Shown: piece by piece, positions 26,894 to 35,354 of the stretch
Layout of the letters: every line of letters begins with the position of its first letter
Numbering within the stretch: position 1 is the first letter of the stretch
Assembly (NCBI RefSeq): GCF_022230925.1
Contig: NZ_JAKKFH010000016.1
Coordinates: forward strand, 62,001 to 126,000
Length of the DNA stretch: 64,000 nucleotides
Direction of reading: 5' to 3'
Source: Micromonospora alfalfae
Lineage (GTDB): Bacteria > Actinomycetota > Actinomycetes > Mycobacteriales > Micromonosporaceae
Position numbers and translations under genes: made by a program
Notes under the pieces: model-generated
What the model was told of the DNA's origin: nothing
The model's input: only the letters and a program-made list of their open reading frames with translations
Database searches by the model: none

Positions 26894-27799
26894 GTGGCCA
26901 CGCCTGAGCTGCGACAACTGCGGTACTTCCTGGTCCTCGCGGAGGAGCTGAGCTTCACCCGGGCCGCCGCCCGCCTGATGATCGCCCAGCAGTCGCTGTC
27001 GCAGCAGATCACCGCCCTGGAACGCGCCCTCGGGGCGAAACTGTTCGACCGCGACAGCCGCGGCACCACCCTCACCGACATCGGCGCCCTGTTCGTGCCC
27101 GAGGCGCGCGCCGTGACCGAGCGCGCCGAGCAGGCCATCGCCGTCGTGGGGCGGGCCCTGCGGGGTGAGGTCGGCACCCTCCGGCTCGCCTTCCTGACCA
27201 CAGTCGCCAACCACCTGCTGCCCCCGGTGGTCCGGGCAGTCCGCCACCACCTGCCCGACCTGCACCTGACCACCGAGTCCACAAGCATCGCGCCCCTGGT
27301 CCAGGGCGTTCTCGACGGGAAGTTCGACGTCGCCTTCACCCGGACCCCGCTCGTTCCCGGCCTGGAGTCCAGGAGACTGACCACCGAACCGGTCTGCGCG
27401 GTGCTGCCCGAGGGCCACCCGCTCGCCGGGCGCGACGAGTTGACCCTCGCCGACCTGGCCAACGAACAGTGGGTCATGACGCCGCGTAGCTCCTGGGAAC
27501 CCTGGCACCGTGCCTACGAGGACCAGTTCCGGGAAGCGGGCTTCGTACCGACAGTCGTTCAGGAGGAGGCCGGCGTGCAGAGCCTCCTCGGCCTGGTCGC
27601 CGCCGGACTCGGCGTCACCCGGCTCGCCTGCTCGGCGGCGAGTCTCCGCCGCACCGGCGTGGTGTTCGTCCCGCTGGCCGGCGCCTACGCGTACACCGAG
27701 ATGGTGTGGTTGGGGGGCAACACCGCGCCTGGGCTGCGCCGGCTCCTGGACGTGGTCACCGACCTCGCGGCGACGACCGACCTCACCAGCACCGGCTGA
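26894..27799 (+). CDS. LysR family transcriptional regulator
   Basis: A 301-residue regulator with an N-terminal winged helix (LRQLRYFLVLAEELSFTRAAARLMIAQQSLSQQI...) and a C-terminal periplasmic-binding-like co-inducer domain starting near residue 90 (GTLRLAFLTTVANHLLPPVV). GTG at 26894 is chosen because the HTH starts directly after it; the upstream in-frame extension is Arg-rich and atypical. It probably controls the divergent SDR gene. Confidence 0.88.
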   Translation: MATPELRQLRYFLVLAEELSFTRAAARLMIAQQSLSQQITALERALGAKLFDRDSRGTTLTDIGALFVPEARAVTERAEQAIAVVGRALRGEVGTLRLAFLTTVANHLLPPVVRAVRHHLPDLHLTTESTSIAPLVQGVLDGKFDVAFTRTPLVPGLESRRLTTEPVCAVLPEGHPLAGRDELTLADLANEQWVMTPRSSWEPWHRAYEDQFREAGFVPTVVQEEAGVQSLLGLVAAGLGVTRLACSAASLRRTGVVFVPLAGAYAYTEMVWLGGNTAPGLRRLLDVVTDLAATTDLTSTG

Positions 27800-27815
27800 C
27801 GGGGGGTCGGCCGGC

Positions 27816-28733
27816 TCAACGCGTCGCGAGGTGGTGGGTGGTGCCGTCGGCGACGGCGCGAAGCTTGTCGGGGTTGGCGACGTTGTGGATGGCGGTGATG
27901 CGACCGTCGGCGTCGATGTCGAAGGAGACGGTGGCGACCACCCGACCCGCACCGCTGAACACCAGACCCGGCCCCCGGTTGATCTCGACCAGGGCGGCGC
28001 GCATGTCGTGCGGCGCAACGCCCTGGTAGGTGACGGTGCCGATGGCCGCGAACCACGCGGCGACAGTTCCCGCACCCCTGACGGGACGCAGTGCCTGCCG
28101 GACCTTACCGCCACCGTCGGTCCACAACGCGACGTCGGGGGACAGCAGCTCCAGCAGGGTGTTGATGTCGCCACCGGTCGCGGCGGCGAGGAACCGCTCG
28201 GTGACCCCCCGTTGCTGCGACCGGTCCGCCGTGAAACGTGGTCGCTGGCCCCGCACGTGCTCGCGGGCACGGTGGGCGGTCTGGCGGACCGCGGCCTCGG
28301 AGCGCTCCACCGCCGCCGCGATCTCCGCGTGGCTGAAGTCGAAGACCTCCCGCAGGACGAACACGGCGCGTTCGAGTGGGCTGAGAGTCTCCAGCACCAC
28401 CAGCATCGCCATCGACACCGACTCGGCGTCGGTGACGGCGTCGGCGGCGTCCCCTTCGGTCAGCACGGGCTCGGGCAACCACGGCCCCGGATAGGTCTCG
28501 CGGTGGTGCCGGGCCGAGCGTAGGCGCTGCAACGCGAGGTTCGACACGACGCGGGCGAGGTACGCCCTGGGGTCGGCGACCTGGGAGCGGTCTGCCGAGG
28601 ACCAACTGATCCAGGCGTCCTGCACCGCGTCCTCGGCATCGGCCGCGCTGCCGAGGATCCGGTAGGCCACCGAGAACAGCAGGTTGCGATGACTGTGGAA
28701 CACCTGCTCGTCGGCGTCCGGCGGGTGCGTCAC
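27816..28733 (-). CDS. sigJ: ECF41-type RNA polymerase sigma factor with SnoaL-like C-terminal domain (SigJ-like)
   Basis: A 305-residue sigma factor. Region 2 is FHSHRNLLFSVAYRILGSAADAEDAVQDAWISW; region 4 is LSPLERAVFVLREVFDFSHAEIAAAVERSEAAVRQTAHRAREHV. Residues ~180-305 form a SnoaL/NTF2-like domain (VTERFLAAATGGDINTLLELLSPDVALWTDGGG), which replaces an anti-sigma factor and modulates activity in this class. GTG start overlaps the oxidoreductase stop by four bases. ECF41 sigmas are known to sit with carboxymuconolactone decarboxylase, oxidoreductase or epimerase genes, as here. Confidence 0.9.
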   Translation of the reverse strand: MTHPPDADEQVFHSHRNLLFSVAYRILGSAADAEDAVQDAWISWSSADRSQVADPRAYLARVVSNLALQRLRSARHHRETYPGPWLPEPVLTEGDAADAVTDAESVSMAMLVVLETLSPLERAVFVLREVFDFSHAEIAAAVERSEAAVRQTAHRAREHVRGQRPRFTADRSQQRGVTERFLAAATGGDINTLLELLSPDVALWTDGGGKVRQALRPVRGAGTVAAWFAAIGTVTYQGVAPHDMRAALVEINRGPGLVFSGAGRVVATVSFDIDADGRITAIHNVANPDKLRAVADGTTHHLATR

Positions 28734-29932
28734 CGCGCGTCCCGCAGGCGGGTGAGGCGGCCGCCACGCGGCCAGAACGCGCCGGAGGAGGGCAACCGCG
28801 ACATGCGACGGTAGGTCGGCCAGGGCGAAGCGCTCACGGTCTCCTTGTACCAGACCGCCATCCGCCCGGTCAGGCACCCGCGGCGAGGGCTGTCGTCGGG
28901 GCGGGTGAACTGCACTACCGCGTCGTTTCGACCCAGGCTCACCGGCGTGTGGTAGTAACCGAACCGGAACGGCCTGGGCTGCCTGCCCCGCAGCGAGCGG
29001 GCGATCGACACCGCCGCGTGCACGCCGGTCGGCATCCCGCTCTGGCAGGTGCCGTGCAGCACCCCGTACCCCTGCCGGATGGCTGCCGCATCGCCGATCG
29101 CGTACACCTCGGGGTGCGACACCGACCGCAACGCGAAGTCGGTGACGACGCGACCGCGTTCGTCGACGGTCAACCCGGCGGCGGCGGCCAGCGGCGCCAC
29201 CCGGGTACCACCCGTCCAGAGCACGACATCGGCCGCCACGGTCTCCGCGCCGGCCAGTTCGACAGCGTCGGGCCGGACCCTGGTGACCGCCGCTCCGGTG
29301 ATCACCTGGACGCCGAGGCGGGTCAGCGCGCCCCGCAGGTACGCCCGGGCCTTCGGGTTCATGCCCGCTCCCGGGTCCTGCCGGCCCACCAATGTGACAC
29401 CGACCTCCGGGTGCCGTTCCGCGATCTCCGCGGCCGCCTCGACCCCGGTCAACCCGCTGCCGACCACTACGACAGTGCCGGCGCCGAGCCGGGTAAGCCG
29501 GTCCGCCAGCGTGGTCGCGCCGCTCGGAGCGTCCAGGGCGTACGCGTGCTCCTCGACGCCAGGGACCGCCGCCGTGTCGGTCACGCTGCCCAACGCGTAG
29601 ACCAGGGTGTCGTAGCGCAGCACCCGGCTGTCGTCGACGCGGACGGTCTTCGCGTTGGCGTCCACAGCGGTCACCCAGCCGCGCACGAACTGCGCACCCG
29701 TCCCCGCCAGCAGCTCAGGGATGTCCATCTCGGCGAGCCGCTGCCCGGTCGCCGTCATGTGCAGCCGGAGACGCTCGGTGAACCGCTCCTGCGCGTTGAC
29801 CAGCGTCACCTGCACGTCGGCCCGCCTGGTCCGGGCCGCGAGCTGGGTCGCCGCGGCCAGGCCCGCGTAGCCCGCGCCGAGGATCAGCACGTGGTGTGTG
29901 CCCGTCGGGACCTGCCGTTGCGATGTGCTCAT
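28730..29932 (-). CDS. FAD/NAD(P)-dependent oxidoreductase (NDH-2-like), sigma-coupled
   Basis: A 400-residue two-dinucleotide-fold flavoprotein. The FAD motif is GAGYAG (19-24), the NAD(P) motif VVGSGLTGVEAAAEIAE near residue 155, and the second FAD segment VYAIGDAAAI near 295. It resembles type II NADH dehydrogenases and pyridine nucleotide-disulfide oxidoreductases but ends in a short Arg-rich tail without an obvious membrane helix. The likely acceptor is a quinone or small molecule. It is the first gene of the pair with the ECF41 sigma and its probable target. Confidence 0.88.
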   Translation of the reverse strand: MSTSQRQVPTGTHHVLILGAGYAGLAAATQLAARTRRADVQVTLVNAQERFTERLRLHMTATGQRLAEMDIPELLAGTGAQFVRGWVTAVDANAKTVRVDDSRVLRYDTLVYALGSVTDTAAVPGVEEHAYALDAPSGATTLADRLTRLGAGTVVVVGSGLTGVEAAAEIAERHPEVGVTLVGRQDPGAGMNPKARAYLRGALTRLGVQVITGAAVTRVRPDAVELAGAETVAADVVLWTGGTRVAPLAAAAGLTVDERGRVVTDFALRSVSHPEVYAIGDAAAIRQGYGVLHGTCQSGMPTGVHAAVSIARSLRGRQPRPFRFGYYHTPVSLGRNDAVVQFTRPDDSPRRGCLTGRMAVWYKETVSASPWPTYRRMSRLPSSGAFWPRGGRLTRLRDAR

Positions 29933-29966
29933 TGTTTCGCCTCTCTGATCGACGTGACGACCATGA

Positions 29967-29994
29967 GATGCGTGCCGCTCGTCGGTTCGTGACA
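29967..29994 (-). promoter_or_regulatory. Candidate ECF41-type promoter for the oxidoreductase-sigma pair
   Basis: On the minus strand TGTCAC (29994-29989), a 16-base spacer and CGCATC (29972-29967) resemble the ECF41 pattern TGTCACA...CGTC. The -35 matches well, the -10 only partly. Confidence 0.3.
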
Positions 29995-30057
29995 TGGCAG
30001 CCCTGTGGCGCCCGTCACGGCCAGCGTCGAACGAGCACTGTGACTACCCTTGGCGCG

Positions 30058-31341
30058 ATGAGCCGATCTGCCACCAACGGTCGGGCTCCGCTCTGGAGGG
30101 ACCGGACCTTCGGCACGTACTGGGTCGCGCAGTCACTCTCGGCGGCGGGTGACTCGTTCGCCTACCTGGCGGTGCCGCTGCTGGTGCTCCAGGCGACCGG
30201 GTCGGTGGCGAAGATGGGCCTGCTCACCGCCGTCGCGGGCGCGGCGTCAGTCATCGCCGGGATCTTCGGTGGGGTGCTCGTCGACCGGTACGACCGCCGC
30301 ACCCTGATGATCGTGGCGGACCTCACCCGGCTGGTGCTCTACGCGGTGGTGCCACTGGCGTGGCTGGCCGGCCCGCAGGTCTGGCTGCTCTTCGTCGTGC
30401 TGCCGATCTGCGAGGCAGCCGGCATGCTGTTCCAGGTCGCCGCGGTGACCGCGGTCCGTAACCTCGTCGACTCCGATCGGATCACCGAGGCCAACGGCCG
30501 GTTGCAGGCGACGTACGCGGCGGCTGCCGTCCTCGGGCCGCTGCTCGCCGGTGTGGTGGCGGCCCGCTTCGGCCCGGCGACCGCCATCGCCGTCAACGCG
30601 GCGAGCTTCGCGCTCTCGGCTGCCGGCCTGTGGTTGATCCGACTGCGCCCCGTTCAGGTGGACGAGGGTGTGGTCCGGCAACGCCCGTTGGCTGAGTTCC
30701 TTGCCGGGGCGCGGTTCCTGTGGCGGCAGCCCGTGCTGCGCGCGCTGACAGTCCTGTTGTCGGTCTTCATCTTCCTCACCTACGGCTTCGTCGACGTGCT
30801 GATCTACCACGTCACGCACGACCTCGGCGGCTCGGAGGGCACCGTCGGCACGGTGCTCGGCCTGGCGGCGTTGGGCACTGTCGCCGGTGCGCTGCTGGTG
30901 GCCCCGCTGCGCCGCCGTCGTGGCTTCGGCGCCACCTGGATCGGCGCGCACGCGATCTGCGGTTTCGCCGTGGCGGGGGTCGGCGTCGCCAACACCGTGC
31001 CGGCGGTCACCACGCTGACCGCTGTGTACCTGTGCTGTCTCAGCGTCGGCGGGATCTGTTCGATGTCCCTGCGGCAGGAGATCACCCCCGATCACCTGCT
31101 GGGCCGGGTGACGTCGGCGTTCTGGAGCACGCACTACGCCCTCGGTCCGGCCGGCGCTGTCGTGCTGACCTGGGCCGCCGGGCGGTACGGGACTCCGACG
31201 GTCACGCTCGCGGCGGGCGCGGGATGCCTGCTGGTCGCGGTCGGCGGCCTCTTCACCCCGATCCGCCGTGCCGGTGCGGAGCCGGTCGCCGGGCAGCCCG
31301 GACTGCTGGGCCCGGCTCCGGCCGCCGGCACCGTTAGTTGA
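30058..31341 (+). CDS. MFS efflux transporter (EntS-like)
   Basis: A 427-residue, roughly 12-helix transporter. It begins LWRDRTFGTYWVAQSLSAAGDSF and has GGVLVDRYDRRTLMIVADLTR, the MFS motif A loop between helices 2 and 3. Arrangement and length match the EntS/MdtG-type exporters. The substrate is unknown; it could serve drug or siderophore export, but it is divergent from the flavoprotein gene rather than in the des locus. ATG at 30058 gives the family's usual short cytosolic N-terminus. Confidence 0.88.
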   Translation: MSRSATNGRAPLWRDRTFGTYWVAQSLSAAGDSFAYLAVPLLVLQATGSVAKMGLLTAVAGAASVIAGIFGGVLVDRYDRRTLMIVADLTRLVLYAVVPLAWLAGPQVWLLFVVLPICEAAGMLFQVAAVTAVRNLVDSDRITEANGRLQATYAAAAVLGPLLAGVVAARFGPATAIAVNAASFALSAAGLWLIRLRPVQVDEGVVRQRPLAEFLAGARFLWRQPVLRALTVLLSVFIFLTYGFVDVLIYHVTHDLGGSEGTVGTVLGLAALGTVAGALLVAPLRRRRGFGATWIGAHAICGFAVAGVGVANTVPAVTTLTAVYLCCLSVGGICSMSLRQEITPDHLLGRVTSAFWSTHYALGPAGAVVLTWAAGRYGTPTVTLAAGAGCLLVAVGGLFTPIRRAGAEPVAGQPGLLGPAPAAGTVS

Positions 31342-31345
31342 GACG

Positions 31346-31437
31346 CTTTGGAGCTGATGTCGTAAACGATTCAGGCCGTGGGGAAGATCCGGACGGCCCA
31401 ACCAGCGGCCGATTCGTTTGTGACATCAGCTCCAAAG
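31346..31437. repeat. Long inverted repeat between convergent genes
   Basis: CTTTGGAGCTGATGTC (31346-31361) pairs perfectly with 31422-31437. The pairing continues inward over about 11 more bases with three mismatches, leaving a loop of about 38 bases. It lies between the MFS and GNAT stops and could be a bidirectional terminator or a mobile palindromic element. Confidence 0.7.
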
Positions 31438-31492
31438 GCGCCGACCACCACAGTGGCCTCCCGCGCGAGCCGAGCGGGCGCGGAGGTTGGTT

Positions 31493-31978
31493 TCAGAACT
31501 CCTGGTACATCACGTGCAGGCCGACCCGGCCGAGGGTGGGGTGACGGAAGGCGCCCGGCACGGTGCCGACCACCTCGAAGCCCTCCCGCTGGTACAACCG
31601 CACCGCCGACCCGTTGCTCTCCGCCACGGCGTTGAACTGCATGCCGGCGTACCCCTGCCGGCGGGCCCAGGTCAGAGCGTCGCGGCACAGCGCGGCGCCC
31701 ACGCCCCGGCCCCGCGCGTCGGCGGCGACCATGAAGCTGGCGGTGGACACGTGCGCGCCCGGCCCGGGCCTGTTGGTGCCCATCTTCGCGGTGCCGAGCA
31801 CCCGCTCGCCGTCGACCGCGACGACGGTCCGCGCTGGCGCCGCCTCGACCCACATGCGGTACGACTGCTCGGCGGTCATCGCCGGGTCGTAGACGAAGGT
31901 CTCCTGTGCCCGGATCACCTCTTCGATGATCGGCCACACCTGCGACCAGGCCTGGTCGACGAACTCCCGAATCAGCAC
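31493..31978 (-). CDS. GNAT family N-acetyltransferase
   Basis: A 161-residue acetyltransferase: acetyl-CoA loop ADARGRGVGAALCRDAL near residue 88, then AVAESNGSAVRLYQREGFEVVGTVPGAF, a classic GNAT C-terminal half. It is close to proteins annotated as phosphinothricin- or small-amine N-acetyltransferases, but the substrate cannot be read. It starts at GTG with no good ribosome site. Confidence 0.85.
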   Translation of the reverse strand: MLIREFVDQAWSQVWPIIEEVIRAQETFVYDPAMTAEQSYRMWVEAAPARTVVAVDGERVLGTAKMGTNRPGPGAHVSTASFMVAADARGRGVGAALCRDALTWARRQGYAGMQFNAVAESNGSAVRLYQREGFEVVGTVPGAFRHPTLGRVGLHVMYQEF

Positions 31979-32111
31979 CCGGGGAGGTTAAGCCCCGGAC
32001 GAGTCCCGGACAACGCGATATCGCGGGGTGCATCCGCGCGGCGTCCCCGGTGCGAAGCATGGGTCGTGACGAGACGTCACGGATCCGGTCGCTTCGACGA
32101 AAGGCCCGCTG

Positions 32112-32774
32112 ATGAAGATCGCACGAATCACCGCCCGGATGGCGGTGGGCGCCGTGGCCACCGCGCTGGCCACCACCGCGGTCGCCGTACCGGCCGCCCA
32201 GGCCACCAGCAAGCCCAAGCCGCTCGGTACGACGTCACTCGCCCAGGTGCTCACCAGGGACAAGAGCGGCTTCGACAGCAACTCGCGTGACTTCGACGTC
32301 CTGACGGCGGCAGTGCTGGCCGTGCTGGAGGCCAAGCCGAACTCGCCGGTCAAGGTGCTCACCGACGGCACCGTGGCGCTGACCGCGTTCATCCCCACCG
32401 ACGCCGCCTTCCAGCAGTTGGTCCGCGAGATCACGCAGGCCCGGAAGCTGCCGAGTGAGAGCGCCACCTTCACCGCCGTGGCCGGGCTGGGCATCGACAC
32501 CGTCGAGTCGGTGCTGCTCTACCACGTGGTCCCGGGCGCCACCATCGACCGCAAGACGGCGGTCCGGGCCGATGGCACGGACCTGACCACAGCGCTCGGC
32601 TCGTCCGTCGAGGTCGACGTACGCACCTACCTGTACTTCTTCCGCCAGGTGCGGCTGGTCGACGCCGACACCAACGACCGCGACGCCCGGGTCGTCTCCT
32701 ACGACGTCAACAAGGGCAACCGGCAGATCGCGCACGCCGTGGACCGGGTGCTGCGCCCGATCGACCTGCCCTGA
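32112..32774 (+). CDS. Secreted fasciclin (FAS1) domain protein
   Basis: A 220-residue secreted protein: signal peptide to AVAVPAAQA (about residue 30), then one FAS1 domain. The H1-like segment TVALTAFIPTDAAFQQLV and the H2-like YHVVPGATIDRKTAV are visible. FAS1 proteins mediate adhesion or act as small secreted binding modules. It is isolated, with a GAAAGG ribosome site and its own terminator. Confidence 0.88.
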   Translation: MKIARITARMAVGAVATALATTAVAVPAAQATSKPKPLGTTSLAQVLTRDKSGFDSNSRDFDVLTAAVLAVLEAKPNSPVKVLTDGTVALTAFIPTDAAFQQLVREITQARKLPSESATFTAVAGLGIDTVESVLLYHVVPGATIDRKTAVRADGTDLTTALGSSVEVDVRTYLYFFRQVRLVDADTNDRDARVVSYDVNKGNRQIAHAVDRVLRPIDLP

Positions 32775-32780
32775 CCGAGG

Positions 32781-32817
32781 GCGGGTGGCGTTCGACCACG
32801 CGGCGGACGCCACCCGC
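32781..32817. terminator. Hairpin terminator
   Basis: GCGGGTGGCGT (32781-32791) pairs perfectly with 32807-32817 around a 15-base loop, between the fasciclin gene and the convergent phosphotransferase gene. Confidence 0.75.
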
Positions 32818-32826
32818 GCCGGGCCG

Positions 32827-33846
32827 TCAGCCCGAGGCGAGCGCGGCGAGTTCCTCGTCGAGCAGGGCCGCCAGTCGGGCGTACCGCCCGGGATGGCTGT
32901 GCGCGGTCATCGCGCGGCTGGGCATCTCCACAGTCATCAGCAGGTAGAGGTGCAACCGGTAGAGGCCGAGCCGGCGGCGTGCCGAAGCGTTCAGCACCAA
33001 CGGTTCGGGTGCGCTGGCCTGGTAGCCGCGCAGCACTGGGTGCTCCGGCTCGTCCTCGACACGTCGGAAGAGCAGCGGCGAGACCAGATCCAGCAGTGGG
33101 TCGCCGTAGAGGAACCGCTCGCCGTCCACCAGGCCGCGCAGCCGTAACCGGCCGTCGCCGTCGGGTGCCGCCAGCAGGTTGCCGTCCCAGCAGTCGAAGT
33201 GCAGCAGCGCCGGTCGACGCACCTCGTCGAGCACGTCGGCGTGCCGCCCCACCAGCGCGCGCAGATGTTGCGAGGTCACCGGCAGTTGGACGTCCCAGTC
33301 GACCGCGTCGGCCAGGAGCGCGTCGAGCATCGCCGTGAACGCCGCCCGCCAGGTCGGCCCGGAGGCCCGGTCGTCGTCGTACCCGAAACGCTCACCGGTG
33401 ATCTGGTGCACCGCGGCGAGAGCCACCCCGAGGTCGTAGCGCGCCGGGCCGTCGTCGACCACGACACCGGCCTCGGCCAGGTCGGCCAGCGACCGGCCGG
33501 GCAGCATCGCGGTGACCAACCACTCGCCGTACGCCGGGTCGGCGCCGCGCCGGAGCACCGGGGGGACGGGCACCTGCGGCGCCCGCTGCGCGACGAGCCG
33601 AAAATACCGCTCCTCGGCGGCGCAGAGCCCGCGCTCGTAGCGCAGCAGCGGCGTTCCGGCCGCCGGGGCCAGCTTCAGCACCACTCGACGGTCGTCGTCG
33701 AGCTGCACCCACCAGACCGTCGCGTACCCGCCGCCGGCCAATGTACCGGCGTCCCGGACCCGGGTGTGTGGCCCGAACGACGCACCGACCAGGTACGCCA
33801 CGTCGGCGCGCGTGAGGGGCCGCTGGGTCGGGCTGACAGTGGTCAC
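32827..33846 (-). CDS. Aminoglycoside-phosphotransferase-fold kinase (APH family)
   Basis: A 339-residue APH/choline-kinase-fold protein. The nucleotide loop is GTLAGGGYATVWWV, VVLKLAP holds the Lys, the Brenner catalytic loop is LLHFDCWDGNLL and the metal Asp lies in LVDGERFLYGDP. Homologues phosphorylate aminoglycosides, homoserine, sugars or macrolides. Its GTG overlaps the LacI regulator's stop by four bases, so a small sugar-like substrate of the neighbouring catabolic locus is more likely than an antibiotic (inference). Confidence 0.85.
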   Translation of the reverse strand: MTTVSPTQRPLTRADVAYLVGASFGPHTRVRDAGTLAGGGYATVWWVQLDDDRRVVLKLAPAAGTPLLRYERGLCAAEERYFRLVAQRAPQVPVPPVLRRGADPAYGEWLVTAMLPGRSLADLAEAGVVVDDGPARYDLGVALAAVHQITGERFGYDDDRASGPTWRAAFTAMLDALLADAVDWDVQLPVTSQHLRALVGRHADVLDEVRRPALLHFDCWDGNLLAAPDGDGRLRLRGLVDGERFLYGDPLLDLVSPLLFRRVEDEPEHPVLRGYQASAPEPLVLNASARRRLGLYRLHLYLLMTVEMPSRAMTAHSHPGRYARLAALLDEELAALASG

Positions 33847-34916
33847 GACGTGCTGTCACCTCGCCGTGCGCGGGGCGCGGAACCCGCCGTGGCGCGTGTG
33901 GATCGGGGAACGGGACCGGCGGTGTCGCGGCGGACCAGCTCGGCGGGGAGCACCTCGACCCGGGGAGTCGGTGCTCCGACGCCGAGCACCAGGGACATCG
34001 CCCGCACTCCCATGTCGACCAGGGGCAGTCGCACTGTGGTCAATGCCGGTGTCACGTCCCGGGCGATCGGCATGTCGTCGAAACCCAGCACCGAGATCTG
34101 CTGCGGCACTGCCAACCCACGTGCGCGCAGGGTGGCGAGCGCGCCGATGGCCATCGAGTCGTTGAGCGCCACGATCGCGGTCAGCTCCGGGTCGACGTCG
34201 AGCAGTCGGGCGGTGGCCTCCGCGCCACCGTCGCGGTCGAACTCCGCGTACCGGATGCGCGATTCGGGCAGCTCGCGGCCCTGCTCGGTGAGGGCCTGCC
34301 GGAGGCCGGCGAGCCGGTCGGTGGTGGTGGTCAGGATGCGCGGGCCGGCGACCACGCCGATCGCCCGGTGCCCCAGACCGCACAGCTCGCGCCCGGCGAG
34401 GTAGCCGCCGGTCCGGTTGTCCGGCATCACCGCGTCGCCGGAGTGCTCGTGTCGGCCGATCACCGCCACCCGCCCGCCGGTGGCCTCGTACGCGGCGAGC
34501 TTCTCGTTGAGTTGCCGGGTGAACGCTTCGTCGTGGTAGCCCGAGCCGGCCAGGATGAGCGCCGCCACCTGGTGGCCGCGCAGCAGCTCCACGTATTCCA
34601 ACTCGCGGTCCGGGTCCCGGTAGCTGTTGCAGATCATCAGCAGCCGGCCCTGGTCGGTGGCGACCCGTTGCAGCCCTCGGGTGATCTCGGCGAAGTACGG
34701 GTCGGAGACGTCGTGCACGATCACGCCGACAGCGCTGCGGTGCGAGCGGGCCAGCAGTTGGGCGTGCGCGTTCGGCACGTACTGCAACTCGGCGACGGCG
34801 GCGAGCACCCGTTCGCGCAGGTCGTCGGTGACCGGCTTGCTGCTGCCGTTGATGACGCGGGAGGCGGTGGCGGGCGAGACGCCCGCTCGGCGGGCCACAT
34901 CGGACAGGGTCGCCAT
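33843..34916 (-). CDS. LacI/GalR family repressor of the adjacent catabolic locus
   Basis: A 357-residue regulator: N-terminal HTH ATLSDVARRAGVSPATASRVINGSSKPV with hinge helix, then a periplasmic-binding-like effector domain (VGVIVHDVSDPYFAEITRGLQ; VALNDSMAIGALATLRARG; ISVLGFDDMPIARDVTPALTTVR). The last ~25 residues are a charged tail. It is divergent from the cupin genes across a region with a GAAAGCCCTTTC palindrome, and is co-transcribed with the APH-fold kinase. Confidence 0.93.
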   Translation of the reverse strand: MATLSDVARRAGVSPATASRVINGSSKPVTDDLRERVLAAVAELQYVPNAHAQLLARSHRSAVGVIVHDVSDPYFAEITRGLQRVATDQGRLLMICNSYRDPDRELEYVELLRGHQVAALILAGSGYHDEAFTRQLNEKLAAYEATGGRVAVIGRHEHSGDAVMPDNRTGGYLAGRELCGLGHRAIGVVAGPRILTTTTDRLAGLRQALTEQGRELPESRIRYAEFDRDGGAEATARLLDVDPELTAIVALNDSMAIGALATLRARGLAVPQQISVLGFDDMPIARDVTPALTTVRLPLVDMGVRAMSLVLGVGAPTPRVEVLPAELVRRDTAGPVPRSTRATAGSAPRARRGDSTS

Positions 34917-34935
34917 GGCCCACCCCCTCGATCTG

Positions 34936-34991
34936 TTGACGACGTTTCGTCGCTCCGGCTAGCGTCACCGTACCGCAGAGAAAGCCCTTTC
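34936..34991 (+). promoter_or_regulatory. Cupin-operon promoter with downstream LacI operator
   Basis: TTGACG (34936-34941), an 18-base spacer and TAGCGT (34960-34965) form the promoter. The palindrome GAAAG-CC-CTTTC (34980-34991) lies about 8 bases after the predicted start of transcription. The spacer also holds CGACG-TTT-CGTCG (34940-34952). Confidence 0.65.
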
Positions 34992-35009
34992 CCGCAGGGA
35001 GGCCCGGCC

Positions 35010-35354
35010 GTGTCCGATCGCTTCGCGGTACTTCAACTCGACGACCTGCCCGCCCGGCGCTGCTCGTGTGGAACCACCCGCCGCGGTTTCATCGCCGAGA
35101 GCGAGGGCCAGGCCAGCGTGCACCTGCTCCAGGTGCAGGACGCGGTGACCCACCACCACCGGATCGCCACCGAGTACTACGTCGTGCTCGCCGGTGAGGG
35201 CGAGATCGAGCTGGACGGCGTCCGTCACCCCGCTCGGCCGATGTCCGCTTTCCTGATCAAGCCGGGCTGCCGGCACCGGGCCATCGGCGATCTGACAGTG
35301 CTGCTGGTGTCCCTGCCGGCCGCTGACGACACCGACGAGTACTTCGATGCGTGA
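35010..35354 (+). CDS. Small single-domain cupin protein
   Basis: A 114-residue cupin. THHHRIATEYYVVLAGEGEIELDG is cupin motif 1 with the metal His cluster and Glu; KPGCRHRAIG is motif 2 with His. Such small cupins act as sugar isomerases, dioxygenases or binding proteins. GTG start after GGGAGG (34997-35002). It overlaps the next cupin gene by eight bases. Confidence 0.85.
   Translation: MSDRFAVLQLDDLPARRCSCGTTRRGFIAESEGQASVHLLQVQDAVTHHHRIATEYYVVLAGEGEIELDGVRHPARPMSAFLIKPGCRHRAIGDLTVLLVSLPAADDTDEYFDA

Noticed and set aside
32827..33846. Aminoglycoside resistance gene
   Set aside because: The APH fold is shared by many metabolic kinases, and the gene is coupled to a LacI regulator rather than to resistance or antibiotic genes.
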